Shown: positions 45,153 through 55,025 of the stretch, piece after piece
Position numbering within the stretch: the first letter of the stretch is position 1
How the letters are laid out: each line of letters begins with the position of its first letter
Assembly: GCA_963799815.1 (NCBI GenBank)
Contig: CAWCYG010000005.1
Span: 124,001-188,000, forward strand
Reading direction: 5' to 3'
Source of the DNA: JBDTSW01 sp963799815
Lineage (GTDB): Bacteria; Actinomycetota; Thermoleophilia; Solirubrobacterales; 70-9
Length of the DNA stretch: 64,000 bases
Position numbers and translations under genes: made by a program
Notes under the pieces: model-generated
What the model was told of the DNA's origin: nothing
Seen by the model: only the letters and a program-made list of their open reading frames with translations
The model's database searches: none

Positions 45153-45371
45153 CTAGGGCCGGCGGTCGTAGCGCGGATCGCCGGGTGGCGGCGCGTCACG
45201 ACTGCTGGTGAAGCGGCCGGTCATCCAGAGCCCGATCACGAGCCCGATCGCACCGACGATCATCAGGATCAGCCCGACGGTTGTGAGGTCGACCTGTTCG
45301 ATCGAGTCGTTTACCGCGAACCGCAGGATGGCGCCGAGCGCGAGCAGAAAGAGAGAAGTGCCAATGGCCAT
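45153..45371 (-). CDS. DUF6458 small membrane protein
   Basis: A 72-aa protein from the ATG at 45371: MAIGTSLFLLALGAILRFAV, NDSIEQVDLTTVGLILMIVG, AIGLVIGLWMTGR. The two transmembrane helices and the short polar tail match DUF6458 of actinobacteria. The function is unknown. It converges on the GMC gene and diverges from the beta-lactamase-fold gene. Confidence 0.75.
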   Translation of the reverse strand: MAIGTSLFLLALGAILRFAVNDSIEQVDLTTVGLILMIVGAIGLVIGLWMTGRFTSSRDAPPPGDPRYDRRP

Positions 45372-45429
45372 GGCGGCAAGGTACCGCAACCATCAGCGCC
45401 CAAACCGCGCAGGGGTGTACCGTGGTCCG

Positions 45430-46602
45430 ATGGTTGCGCGACGGGCACGGATGTCCGGAGTGAGCCTCGCGGCTGCCACGCTCGTGGCTTTGCTCGTCGC
45501 GCTGACCCCGGCTGCGGAGGCCAAGCCTCGGACCGGCGAGCGGCTTCGCGACGCGCTCGACGAGGTGGTGCGCCCGCCCGATGGTCCGCCAGGGCTGTCG
45601 GTTCTTCTACAGCGCGGCAAGGACGTCCAGTTCATGCAGCGAGGCGTCTCCGACCTGGCGACCGAAGCGCCGTTCACGCGCAACCAGCACTACCGGATCG
45701 CCAGCATGGCGAAGGCTTTCAACGGAGCGGTGGTGCTGGCGCTCGTCTCGAAGGGAAGGCTCGAGCTCGACGACACGATCGGCGAGGTTCTGCCCGGCGT
45801 GCTGCCGCTTGCCGAGAACGTAACCGTGGGCCAGGCCATCCACCACACCGGCTCGCTCCCCGACTACATCCTCGATCCCGAGTTCCGCGCGGACTTCGCC
45901 GCCGACCCGACCCAGTACCTGACGCCGCTCGAGCTCGTCGAGTACGTCGAGGACACCGAGCCGGAGTTCCCGCCCGGCGAGCGGTACGAGTACTCCGACA
46001 CCGACAACGTGATCGCCGGCCTGATGGCCGAAGCGGCCACGGGCAAGACCTACGACGAGCTCTTGGAGCAGCACGTCTACTCCAAGGCGGCTCTGACCAA
46101 CACGACGTTGCCGATCACGATCGAGATGCCGGAGCCCTACGTCCACGGCTACGACGTGGAGGGCTCGCCGCCGGAGGATCTCAGCGAACTGATCAATCCC
46201 GCCCTCGCCTGGGCTTCGGGCGGAATCGTCTCGACGCCGAACGACGTCAATCGCTTCATCCGCGCCTACGTCGGCGGTGACCTCTTCAACGCTCCGACGC
46301 AGGAGGCGCAGAGCAACTTCATCTCAGGGCTCTCGTCTCCCCCCGGCCCAGGGCGCAACCGCGCCGGGCTCGGGCTCTTCAGATACGAGACCCAGTGCGG
46401 AACCGTGTATGGCCACACGGGCTCCTTCCCCGGCTACCGCCTCTTCATGGCCGCATCCAGGGACGGTCGCCGCTCAGTGGTCTTCACGGTGAACGCTCAG
46501 ATCACGCCGGGCGACGCGCACACCCCCGGCTCCGGAAACCAAGAGGTCGCCGACCTGATCCGCTTCGCGCAGGTCGACGCCGTCTGCCACGTCCTGCGCT
46601 GA
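45430..46602 (+). CDS. Secreted serine beta-lactamase-fold hydrolase (class C / DD-peptidase-like)
   Basis: A 390-aa protein with a signal peptide (VSLAAATLVALLVALTPAAE). The S-x-x-K motif is in YRIASMAKAFNGAVVLALV, the Tyr motif in GERYEYSDTDNVIAGLMAE and the HTG triad in VYGHTGSFPGYRLFM. Intact active site. Such proteins act as DD-carboxypeptidases, esterases or beta-lactamases; resistance cannot be inferred. It is the last ordinary gene before tRNA-Val and the accessory region. Confidence 0.85.
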   Translation: MVARRARMSGVSLAAATLVALLVALTPAAEAKPRTGERLRDALDEVVRPPDGPPGLSVLLQRGKDVQFMQRGVSDLATEAPFTRNQHYRIASMAKAFNGAVVLALVSKGRLELDDTIGEVLPGVLPLAENVTVGQAIHHTGSLPDYILDPEFRADFAADPTQYLTPLELVEYVEDTEPEFPPGERYEYSDTDNVIAGLMAEAATGKTYDELLEQHVYSKAALTNTTLPITIEMPEPYVHGYDVEGSPPEDLSELINPALAWASGGIVSTPNDVNRFIRAYVGGDLFNAPTQEAQSNFISGLSSPPGPGRNRAGLGLFRYETQCGTVYGHTGSFPGYRLFMAASRDGRRSVVFTVNAQITPGDAHTPGSGNQEVADLIRFAQVDAVCHVLR

Positions 46603-46637
46603 GGGTCCAATCTCCCACTCCTACAATGCGCGTCCTC

Positions 46638-46709
46638 GGGCGCGTAGCTCAGTGGGAGAGCGCTCGCTTCACACGCGAGAGGTCGCTGGTTCGAAACCAG
46701 CCGCGCCCA
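46638..46709 (+). tRNA. tRNA-Val (anticodon CAC)
   Basis: A 72-nt cloverleaf: acceptor GGGCGCG/CGCGCCC with discriminator A, D-arm with TAGCTCAGTGGGAGAGC, anticodon stem CTCGC/GCGAG around the loop TTCACAC, and T-arm GCTGG-TTCGAAA-CCAGC. The anticodon is CAC. No CCA is encoded. The 3' half from the anticodon loop onward is repeated downstream, which suggests that this gene is an integration target. Confidence 0.95.
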
Positions 46710-46712
46710 TCG

Positions 46713-49317
46713 TCAGCGCGGGACTAACGCAACTGCAATGTGGGCGAGTGTGGCCGAGCCGCAGGCGGCCACGTCAGCGACGACTCGCTCCTCGACGGTC
46801 GAGTAGTACTTGCCGGGGCGCCCTCGCTTGGACACCACGTACTTGCCCCGGACGTTCACCTCGTCCGCGCCGATCTCCATGTCATCGCCGCTGACCTTCT
46901 TCCACACCGTCACCAAGTCATCGCTGACGCAGGAGGGCTCGGAAGCGGCGAGCGCGCCCTTGAACTTCTGCTTCGACTTCGAGTAGGACAGCGTCAGCGA
47001 GCGGGTGACGGCGGGGCACCCGCTGGGCGCGTTTGCAGCGAGGGTGCGGCAGTTGTCGGAGCCGTCGGCGACGGTGTCGTTGTCGTCGTCGGTGTCCTCG
47101 CCGGCGTCGCGGCAGCCGTCGGAATCGTTGTCGGTGGTGGCGTTCGAGGTCCAGCCGAGCTCGCCGGCGGCGCAACTGTCGGAGCCGTCGGCCTTGCTGT
47201 CGTTGTCGTCGTCGGTGTCCTCGGTCGAGTCGCGGCAGCCGTCGGTGTCGCGGTCGGTGGTGGCGTTGGAGGTCCAGCCGGTATCGCCGGTCGGGCAGTC
47301 GTCCGCGGAGTCGCGCGCCCCGTCGTCATCGGAGTCCGCCTGAGAGAAGAACGCCGTGGCGGAGCCTCGATCGAAGTTGCCGCCGATGTCGTCGCCAGGG
47401 GCGCCGGCGACGATCGTGTCGCCGTCGATCGCGACCGAGAGCCCAAGCTGGTCGCCGGGGGTGTCGTCTGGGGCGATCAGCTTCGCGCTCTCCGTTCGCG
47501 CCGCTGCGCCCGTGCGGGCGAAGGTGTAGACCCCGCCGTGAATCCGATGCCGCCGGCGACGATCCTGTCGCCGTGGATGGCGACCGAGAAGCCGAGCTTG
47601 TGATGGCAGCACCGTCGCTGGCGGTCAACTTTGCCGTCTCATTGCGCGCGGCCGCGCCGGTGCTCGCGAAGGTATAGACCGAGCCTTGGTCCGATCTGTC
47701 ACCGACGTCATCGGAGATCGCGCCGGCGACGATCGTGTCGCCGTCGATCGCGACTGGATACAGCTGGTCGCCCTGAACCTACCGTCTGAGGTGGTCAGCT
47801 TCGCGGTTTCGGTGCGCGCGGCAGCGCCGGTGCGGGCGAAGGTGTAGACGGAGCCCTGTCCGGGGTTCTCGCCGACTTGATCGTTGACGGCGCTGGCGAC
47901 GATCGTGTCGCCGTCGATCGCCACCCGAGCGCCGAAGCTGTCGCTCGCGGCGCCGTCTGAGGAGGTCAGCTTCGCCGTCTCGGTGCGTGCCGCCGCGCCG
48001 GTGCGGGCGAAGGTGTAGGCGGAGCCCTGGTTGACGTTATCGCCGACGTCGTCCGAAGGGCGCCGGCGACGATCGTGTCTCCGTCGATCGCGACCGAGAA
48101 GCCGAGCCGGTCGTTCGCGCCGTCTGAGGCCGTCAGCTTCGCAGTCTCCGTCCGCGCCGCGGCGCCCGTGCGGGTGAAGGCGTAGACGGCGCCTACCGCC
48201 TCGCCCCCCAACCCATCGACGCCGTAGGCGCCGGCGACGATCGTGTCGCCGTCGATCGCGACCGACGGAGCCGAGCCGGTCGCCCGCGGCGCCGTCGGAG
48301 GCGGTCAGCTTGGCGGACTGTTTGTCCAGCTGTCTCCCGACGCGTTGATAGACGTAGACGGCACCCCTCTGGAAGTCGTCCGCGGGCGCTCCGACGACGA
48401 TTGTGTCGCCGTCGACCGCGACCGAGACGCCGAACTGGTCGCTTTGGGCGCCGTCTGAGGCGGTCAGCTTCTGCTCGAGCGCGGCGTTGTTCGAGTCACA
48501 GGCGTCGCCCTGGGGGTCGCCGTCGGTGTTGGTCTGGTCGGTGTTGGCGACCAGCTGGCAGTTGTCGGAGCCGTCGGCGACGGTGTCGTTGTCGTCGTCG
48601 AAGTCCTCGGTCGAGTCGCGGCACCCGTCGGAGTCGTTGTCGGTTGTGGCGTTGGGGATCCAGCCGGTGTCCCCGGCGGGGCAGGCATCAGAACCATCGG
48701 CCCTGCCGTCACCGTCGTCGTCGGAGTCCTCGCCGGCGTCGCGGCAGCCGTCGGAGTCGCGGTCGGTGCTGGCGGTTGAGGTCCAGCCTGAGTCGCCAGT
48801 CGGGCAATTGTCCAGCGGGGTAGAACACCCCGTCGCCATCGGTATCCGCCGAGCACGCCGCCCCCTCGCAATGCCCAAGCTGGAACGCGCCCGACCTGGA
48901 GCCGTACCCGCCGACGCGGATGGAGTACGTGGTCCCGGGGACCGCGGCGAAGTCGACGCGACTGCCAAGGCCACAGGCCCCATCGTCCTCAGCGATGACC
49001 TCGAGCGTCGCCAAACTGTTGCCGGTGAAGACCTGCAGCGTGGTATCCCACGGGGCAGGGCAGGTGTCAAAGCTCACCTGGGTCGTCGTTGCGGCCGCAA
49101 TCTCCCACGTGTACCAGACGCTCGGGCCGCAGCCCCATACCTCGATTTCGCAGGGCTCGCCAGGTTCGCTGGTCGCGCCGATCGTGGTACCCGTCACGGG
49201 TCCGTCTCGTCCGGCGAGCGCCACTGCGTCCGCGAAGTTGTCGTTGGCCGGTGCCGCCGCAGCCGCGGGGGCCGTCAAGAACAAAGCGCCAACGGCAACA
49301 GCAAGGACCCCGAGCAA
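46713..49317 (-). CDS. Secreted seven-bladed FG-GAP propeller protein A with PPC-like and Ca-binding repeats (frameshifted)
   Basis: A start at the TTG at 49317 gives a signal peptide (LLGVLAVAVGALFLTAPAAA). A PPC-like domain follows (NDNFADAVALAGRDGPVTGT, TTQVSFDTCPAPWDTTLQVF). Next come thrombospondin type 3-like Asp repeats (DRDSDGCRDAGEDSDDDGDG) and then seven FG-GAP units (VSVAVDGDTIVVGAPADD, GSVYTFARTGAAARTETAKL). More Asp repeats lead to a conserved C-terminal domain (GKYVVSKRGRPGKYYSTVEE). About seven frameshifts are needed (e.g. near 48820, 48265, 48055, 47785, 47600, 47540). It is probably a Ca2+-binding surface adhesin. The gene ends four bases from tRNA-Val. Confidence 0.7.
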
Positions 49318-49348
49318 CCGATGCGAGCCTGAGAAGAGTGATGGCTTC

Positions 49349-51116
49349 CTACCTGCGCAACCGCAATGTCGGCGAGGTGGCAACTGGCACACGCGGCTAC
49401 GTCGGCGACGACTCGTTCATCAACGGTCGCGTAGTACTTGCCGGGGCGACCTCGCTTGGAGACGGCGTACTTGCCCTGGGCGTTTAGTTCGTCCGTACCG
49501 ACCTCGAGGTCATCGCCGCTGCGCTGCTTCCAGAGGGTCACCAGGTCACCGCTGATGCAGGACGGCTGGGAGGCAGTGAGCAGACCCTTGAACTCCTGCT
49601 TCGACTTCGAGTAGGAGAGCGTCAGCGGGCGGTTGACAACCGGGCACCCGCTGGGCGTGTTCGCAGGGAGGGCGCGGCAGCTGTCGGAGACATCGACGAC
49701 GGTGTCGTTGTCATCGTCGCCATCTTCGACTTCGTCCTTGCAGCCGTCGCCGTCGGTGTCGAAGCCCGTTGCCGCGCCGAGAGGGCAATCATCAGCGTCG
49801 TCGGGCACCCCGTCGCCATCGGAATCGAGCAAACACCGAGGCGGAGCCTTGGTTCACGCCCTCGCCAACGTCGTCGAGGTGGGCGCCGGCGACGATGGTG
49901 TCGCCGTCGATCGCGACCGAGTGGCCGAGGTTGTCGGATTCGGCGCCGTCGGAGGCGGTCAGCTTCGCGGTCTCGGTGCGCGCGGCGGCGCCGGTGCGGG
50001 CGAAGGTGTAGACGGAGCCCTGGTCGAGGTTCGCGCCGGTGTCGTCTGCAGGGCGCTCCGGCGAGGATCGTGTCGCCGTCGATCGCGACCGAGTGGCCGA
50101 GCTGGCTGCCGCCGCTGCCGATGGAGGCGGTCAGCTTCGCGGTCTCGGTGCGGGCGGCGGCGCCGGTGCGGGCGAAGGTGTAGACGGAGCCTTGACCCGG
50201 GGCGCGTGGCGTCGGGCGCCCCGGCAACGATCGTGTCGCCCTCGATCGCGACCGAGGCGCCGAGCCAGTCGGCTCGGCGCCGTCGGAGGCGGTCAGCGTC
50301 GCGGTCTCGGTGCGCGCCGCGGCGCCGGTGCGGGCGAAGGTGTAGGCGGAGCCCTGCGCGAAGTTGGCGCGACGACGTACGGGCGCCCCGGCGACGATCG
50401 TGTCGCCGTCGATCGCGACGGAGATGCCGAGCCGTCTCCTGGGCGCACTGTCGGAGGCGGTCAGCTTCGCTGTCTCGGTGCGCGCGGCGGCGCCGGTGCG
50501 GGCGAAGGTGTAGGCGGCGCCCGCACAGAGTCGGGGCCGACGTTGTCCTCGGGCGTCCCGGCGACGATCGTGTCGCCGTCGATCGCGACCGAGAGGCCGA
50601 GCTGCTCGCTCGTGGCGCCGTCGGAGGCGGTCAGCTTCGCGGTCTCGGTGCGGGCGGCGGCGCCGGTGCGGGCGAAGGTATAGACGGAGCCCTGGTTGCT
50701 GGGTTCGCGCCGAGTGTCGATGGCGCTCCGGCAACGATCGTGTCGCCGTCGATCCGCGACCGAGTAGCCGAGGTACTCGTCCCGACGCCGTCGGAGGCGG
50801 TCAGCTTCGCGGTCTGCGTCCAACTGTTGCCGGCGCGCTGATAGACGTAAACGGCCCCCGTGCGGTTGTTCTTCCCAGGCGCGCCGACCACGAGCGCGTC
50901 ACCATCGACCGCAACCGAGAAGCCGAAGAGGTCGACGTAGTCGCCGGCTGAGGCGGCGAGCTTCTGCTCAGGGCGTCGGCACGCCATGGCGGGCGACCCA
51001 AAGGCCAAGGCGGAGAGCAGTGCGAGTGAGGCGGCCAGCGCCAGGCTCAACGGGACGTTGCGCGAACGACGCAACAAGCGCGTCGCTCGGACACCCGATC
51101 CGATCCTGGTCGACAA
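49349..51116 (-). CDS. Secreted seven-bladed FG-GAP propeller protein B (frameshifted)
   Basis: From the TTG at 51116: signal peptide NVPLSLALAASLALLSALAF, then seven FG-GAP blades with a period of about 165 bp (FGFSVAVDGDALVVGAPGKN, GAVYVYQRAGNSWTQTAKLT). One Ca-binding Asp segment follows (DSDGDGVPDDADDCPLG, DTDGDGCKDEVEDGDDDND). The C-terminal domain shared with protein A is SLTLSYSK-like (LTLSYSKSKQEFKGLLTASQ, GKYAVSKRGRPGKYYATVDE). Several one-base shifts occur between blades. The natural stop is probably the TAG at 49349 after one extra G; uncorrected, the frame runs to 49275. It is tandem to protein A with only about 30 bp between. Confidence 0.65.
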
Positions 51117-51149
51117 TGGGCGGACTCCGAGCGTCCCACCGGCCCCGAC

Positions 51150-51537
51150 TTAGAATCCCTCCCAGTCGTACATCGGCGAGCGGTCCGCCTTGCAGCTTCA
51201 CTGCTGCGAACCTTCGCGTAGTAGTCGCCGGGGGGCGGAATGCCGTCACTTCGTTGTGAGCCCAGTAATAGCCCGGCTGGGCGCTGCCCTTGTACGAGAC
51301 GCGTCGACCCACGCTCTTCGTCCGGCCCGTCAAGGACGCGATACACGATCAACCCGTCGCTTGTTCTTGCACGCCTTCTCGGACGAGAAGATGTCGCCGG
51401 TTAGGTGCGTGCTGCCTGCGATGGGGAATGATCTGGATGTAGTCCAGCGTCAACCGCGTGTTGCCTTGCCGGCCGCGGACGCTGCGGGAACGCACATCAT
51501 GGTAAGCAGCCACCGCACATAGAACCACTCGCCTCAT
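51150..51537 (-). CDS. Small secreted protein sharing the C-terminal domain of the propeller proteins (frameshifted)
   Basis: Begins MRRVVLCAVAAYHDV, a signal-like start. In shifted frames it reads HLTGDIFSSEKACKNKRR, IVYRVLDGPDE, VGRRVSYKGSAQPGYYWAHN, EVTAFRPPGDYYAKV and KADRSPMYDWEGF to a TAA at 51150. The layout (Ser-Ser-x3-Cys, VxVYR, G-D-Y-Y-A-K-V) echoes the conserved last ~80 residues of proteins A and B. It may be a stand-alone copy of that domain, possibly prealbumin-like. The function is unknown. Three or more indels. Confidence 0.45.
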
Positions 51538-51718
51538 CTGAGACTTCCCCTGCTTTCCCCCCGAGTGACAGCGCCCTGGCGCGCCGTCTAGTGGGGTGAG
51601 GGTAGCGGACGCCCAGGTCCCGGGCGCCATAGGGGTGGCACGCGCCGGCCGAGCCGTGGGTGCAGCTCTAGAAGCGTCACTCCATATCCCCGGCCTCGAA
51701 TAGCAGCTGGGCCTCATT

Positions 51719-51864
51719 GGGCACCAGCTTCGTTCTGGTGCCCATATCCGCAGGCATCCCCGCCACATCCACAGGCATTTCGGCGTCCGAATGACGCCGA
51801 TCCGTGCCTGAGGGGCCACCGCTTCACACGCGAGAGGTCGCAGGTTCGAAACCCGCCGCGCCCA
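51719..51864 (+). other. Attachment-like unit 1: hairpin, phased repeats and tRNA-Val 3' half
   Basis: Part of the gene-free stretch 51538-52023. GGGCACCAG-CTTCGTT-CTGGTGCCC (51719-51743) is a perfect 9-bp hairpin. GGCATC-like motifs follow at 51753, ~51764 and 51774. Then comes CCGTGCCTGAGG and a copy of the tRNA-Val 3' half (51820-51864) from the anticodon loop to the last A, with two mismatches in the T-stem. The order resembles attR of an element integrated at the anticodon loop. Nothing else is seen in 51865-52023. Confidence 0.7.
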
Positions 51865-52023
51865 TTCCGGAGGCCTGCTCTATGAGTGGGTTTGTGGGGG
51901 CGATGAAGGTCTCGACTTGGAAGCGCTTTGGAAGCGTTGCGGAGGGCGCGGAGGTGGCGCGAGCGGGCGCGCAGCGGTCACGCTGGGATGAAGGCTCCAG
52001 AATCACCCTAAGGTGCGACGGCG

Positions 52024-53233
52024 TCACGGCGCAGCTGAATTCGAGTCACGCTGCCTGTAATGCCTCCGGGCCCGCTTCAGCATCATCGTGAGCTCCGCAA
52101 GCAGCGGCAGCGGGTCGTCGCGGTTCCAGACGGCGTTGCCTGGTCCGAGCCAGGCTCGGACCGGTAGCCCGGGATCGCCGCCCCTGCCGCGCGACCGCCA
52201 CCACGCGCGCGCGTCGGGAACCGGGTGGACCCAGCGCACCCCGACCCGGTAGCGCTCGGAGGGTGGCGGTTCGCCCCCTGCGGCGTCGCGGTACGCGAGG
52301 AGCGCGAGGTCTAGGCCGGCCGCGGCTGCGATGCCGAGCTGCCACCACGGCCGCGCGTTCACCTCGAGGATCTTCGCGACCCCGTCGCGCTCGTCGCGCT
52401 TGAACTCCGCGTCGAAGAGGCCGGTGAAGCCGATCCCGGCGAAAAGCCGCTCGACCGCGGCGAGCGCATCGGCGGCGTCTTCGAGCATGATCGTCTCCGA
52501 GAGGGTGCTGTTGCCGAGCCCCGGCGGGAACATCCGCAGACGCCGACGCGCGAGGCAGGCGCGCAGGGTGCCGGCGCGATCGACGTAGCCGTCGAGGAAG
52601 ACGTGCGCGTCCGGCGGGCCGGGGACGAACTCCTGCACGACCACCTCGAGCCCCTCGGCGGCGAGCGCGGCGAGCAGCGCGGCGGCCTCGGCCCGGTCGG
52701 CAGGGCGAAGCCCCTTCGACGCCGTGCCGCGCCGAGAACGCCTGTGAGTCGACGGGCTTCAGGAACGAGCCGCTGAGCTCCTCGTCGGAGAGCGCGGCGA
52801 GGTCCGCCGCCGTTCGCGCTCGCACGGTCCGCGGGGCCGGGACGCCGAGCTCCGCGACGGCGTCGGCGAAGCGCGCCTTGTCGACGAGGCGCTCGAGCGC
52901 GGCGTTCCGCGGCGCGACCGGGACGTGGGCGGCGGTGACCGCGGCCGGCAGGGCGGCCATCGTCGTCGCCCAGCGATCGGAGCACGGGAACAGGACGCTG
53001 CGTCCGTAGGGGAGCCCGCCAAGCCAGGCCGCGAGCTCGCCGCCGGCGCTGCCCTCGGGCGGTGCGCCGTGGAGCGGTCGATGCCAGCGCGACCCGCGGA
53101 CTAGCGGATGGGCGGGCTGCGGCACGAGCACCGTCACGCCGGCGCGCCCGAGCGCCCGCACGACCGCGAGGCCCGTGACGTCGCCGCCGAACACGATGGC
53201 GGGAATCGGTGGGCGGTCGCTGGTCACGGGCAT
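52024..53233 (-). CDS. ATP-grasp enzyme (one frameshift)
   Basis: The N-terminal domain reads IPAIVFGGDVTGLAVVRALG, RSVLFPCSDRWATTMAALPA and LVDKARFADAVAELGVPAPR, then SGSFLKPVDSQAFSARHG. After a shift near 52720 the ATP-grasp core continues: VVVQEFVPGPPDAHVFLDGY, NSTLSETIMLEDAADALAAV, GIGFTGLFDAEFKRDERDGV, AKILEVNARPWWQLGIAAAA. The Mg-binding Glu and Asn of EVNARPWW are visible. These enzymes ligate a carboxylate to an amine or thiol; the substrate is unknown. Similar predicted carbamoyl-phosphate-synthase-like ligases occur in cell-wall and peptide pathways. It diverges from the esterase. Confidence 0.8.
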
Positions 53234-53298
53234 TTCCTCTCAGGGGACACACTCCCACACTTGGTCCGGGGCCACTTCGGGTGCGGTACGGTGCGCCG

Positions 53299-53906
53299 GT
53301 GACAACCCGCCCCGAGGAGGCGGCGGCGACACTCGTGTTCTTGCACGGTCGCGGCGAGAGGCCCGAGGCGCCCGAGCGACTCGCGGCACGCCTGGGATTG
53401 CCCGGCCTCGCGCTCGTCGCGCCGGCTGCCGCGAGACCGCTCGTGGTACCCCCAGCGATACTTCGACCCGCGGTCGGTCGAACGAGCCGGAGCTTGGCCG
53501 CGCGCACGACCAGATCGGCTCCGCGCTCGACGACCTCGCCGCCCGCGGCGTGCCGCCCGAGCGGATCATCCTCGGCGGCTTCTCGCAGGGCGCGTGCATC
53601 GCCCTCGACCTCCTCGCGACAGCGCCGCGCCCGCTCGGCGCCGTGGTCTCGCTCTGCGGCTGCCTGATCGGCGCCGACGACGTGCGGTTTCCCTCCGGCG
53701 GCTCGCTCGCCGGTGTCCGCGCGCTCCTGACCGGCGCCGAGGCGGATAGCTGGGTCGACCCCGAGGACGTCCGCGTGGCCGCCGAGGCGCTGCGGGCGGC
53801 GGGCGCGGAGGTCGACCTCCTGATTGTGGGGCCCGGTGAGCACCGCGTTCGCGACGAAGAGGTCGAAGCGGTCCGCACTCTCGTCGAGTCCGTGATGGGT
53901 GGGTGA
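53299..53906 (+). CDS. Phospholipase/carboxylesterase-type alpha/beta hydrolase (frameshifted)
   Basis: From the GTG at 53299: EEAAATLVFLHGRGERPEAP, LALVAPAAA; then, after shifts at 53430-53490, WYPQRYFDP, GSALDDLAARGVPPERIILG and GFSQGACIALDLLATAPRPL (nucleophile Ser). The Asp lies in LTGAEADSWVDPEDVRVAAE and the His in LLIVGPGEHRVRDEEVEAVR. The complete Ser-Asp-His triad and the YpfH/Est-type order support a carboxylesterase or lysophospholipase. At least two one-base indels are present. It converges on the VOC gene. Confidence 0.75.
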
Positions 53907-53917
53907 CGCTCTCCGGC

Positions 53918-54655
53918 TCAGCGATTGTGGTTGACGACCTCGACGTTGTGCCCGTCGGGGTCGAGGACGAACGCGCCGTAGTAGCCCGGGTGGTAGACGG
54001 GGCGCTCGCCGGGGCCGCCGTGGTCCTCGTATCCGGCGGCGAGCGCGGCGGCGTGGAAGGACCGCACCGTCGCGTCGTCCCCGGCGGGGAAGGCGAGGTG
54101 GACGTGCTCCGTGAGCGGCCGCTCGTCGTCGATCAGCGAGAAGCTGTAGTCGCCGCCGGCGAACTGCACGCGCCCGGGCTCGTCGTCGCCCAGGCGGATC
54201 CCCGCGTGCGGCGCGATCGTCGCGTAGAAGCGCTTGGACGCCTCGAGGTCGGCGACGCGGATCCACAGGTGGTCGATGCGGCCGGGAGGCACCGGACTCG
54301 ACCGCTCGCCGTGCACGGCCTCGGCGCTGTTGCCGTCCGGGTCGAGCAGGAAGCCGCTGTAGTAGTCGGGTCCGTAGATCGCGCGCGGCCCGGGCGCGCC
54401 GTCGTCGCGGTAGCCGGCGTCGATCCCCACCTGCCAGAAGGCGTCCACGGCCTCACGGGTCGGCGCCCCGAAGCCGACGTGCAGGCCGCGGGTCACCGGG
54501 TGCTCGCGGTCCGTGGGCCCGATGTCCCAGTCCTCCCACTCGACGAGCTCGGCGTCCGCGTGGCTGGGCTCGACGCCCAGCACGGAGAGCACGGTGCGGT
54601 AGAAGCGCTCGGACGCGGCCAGCTCGGAGACGGCGATGCCGACGTGGTCGAACAC
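53918..54655 (-). CDS. Tandem VOC (glyoxalase/bleomycin resistance) domain protein
   Basis: 245 aa from the GTG at 54655 (FDHVGIAVSELAASERFYRT). There are two VOC halves: residues ~1-118 (LHVGFGAPTREAVDAFWQVG, YYSGFLLDPDGNSAEAVHGE) and ~122-245 (IDHLWIRVADLEASKRFYAT, EHVHLAFPAGDDATVRSFHA, YYGAFVLDPDGHNVEVVNHN). The metal-binding His/Glu pattern at each half's start and end is kept. The domains suit a dioxygenase, isomerase or thiol-adduct enzyme; the substrate is unknown. The open frame continues upstream through attachment-like unit 2, which I consider non-coding. Confidence 0.8.
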   Translation of the reverse strand: MFDHVGIAVSELAASERFYRTVLSVLGVEPSHADAELVEWEDWDIGPTDREHPVTRGLHVGFGAPTREAVDAFWQVGIDAGYRDDGAPGPRAIYGPDYYSGFLLDPDGNSAEAVHGERSSPVPPGRIDHLWIRVADLEASKRFYATIAPHAGIRLGDDEPGRVQFAGGDYSFSLIDDERPLTEHVHLAFPAGDDATVRSFHAAALAAGYEDHGGPGERPVYHPGYYGAFVLDPDGHNVEVVNHNR

Positions 54656-54728
54656 CCCGCCGAAGGCTACTACCGGCCTCGGGGGGCCGGCTCCCACCCG
54701 CACGCGAGCGGCCTGGCTCAGATTCATT

Positions 54729-54863
54729 GGGCACCAGCGGGTCCTGGTGTCCATATTCAACGGTATCCGCGGGCATCCGATGGCCCCGATCGACACCCAT
54801 CCGTGCCTGAGGCTCCACCGCTTCACACGCGAGAGGTCGCTGGTTCGAAACCAGCCGCGCCCA
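54729..54863 (+). other. Attachment-like unit 2: hairpin, phased repeats and tRNA-Val 3' half
   Basis: GGGCACCAG-CGGGTC-CTGGTGTCC (54729-54752), with one G-U-type pair, is followed by GGTATC (54762) and GGCATC (54772) exactly 10 bp apart. ATCCGTGCCTGAGG and the tRNA-Val 3' half (54819-54863) follow, the latter identical to the functional gene over 45 bases. It fills the interval between the VOC start and the DUF6325 gene; from 54864 to 55025 I see only an unassigned promoter region. Confidence 0.7.
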
Positions 54864-55025
54864 TGTCGTTGTGCGGCTTCCGGTCCCGGTCGTGGCGCTG
54901 GCCTCTTCCCCCTCCTCTGGATCATCTGCGCGCTGATTGCGCCTACGGCAGCGGGGATGGACTCGGCCCCGTCGACGGGCACGCTGTAGGTTCGGTCGGA
55001 TACCGATTCACTCGGAAGGAGAGCG

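Noticed and set aside
46740..48000. Long plus-strand frames opposite the FG-GAP genes
   Set aside because: They are reverse-strand shadows of the repeats (Val/Gly/Arg-rich low complexity). The minus strand has signal peptides and recognisable domains.
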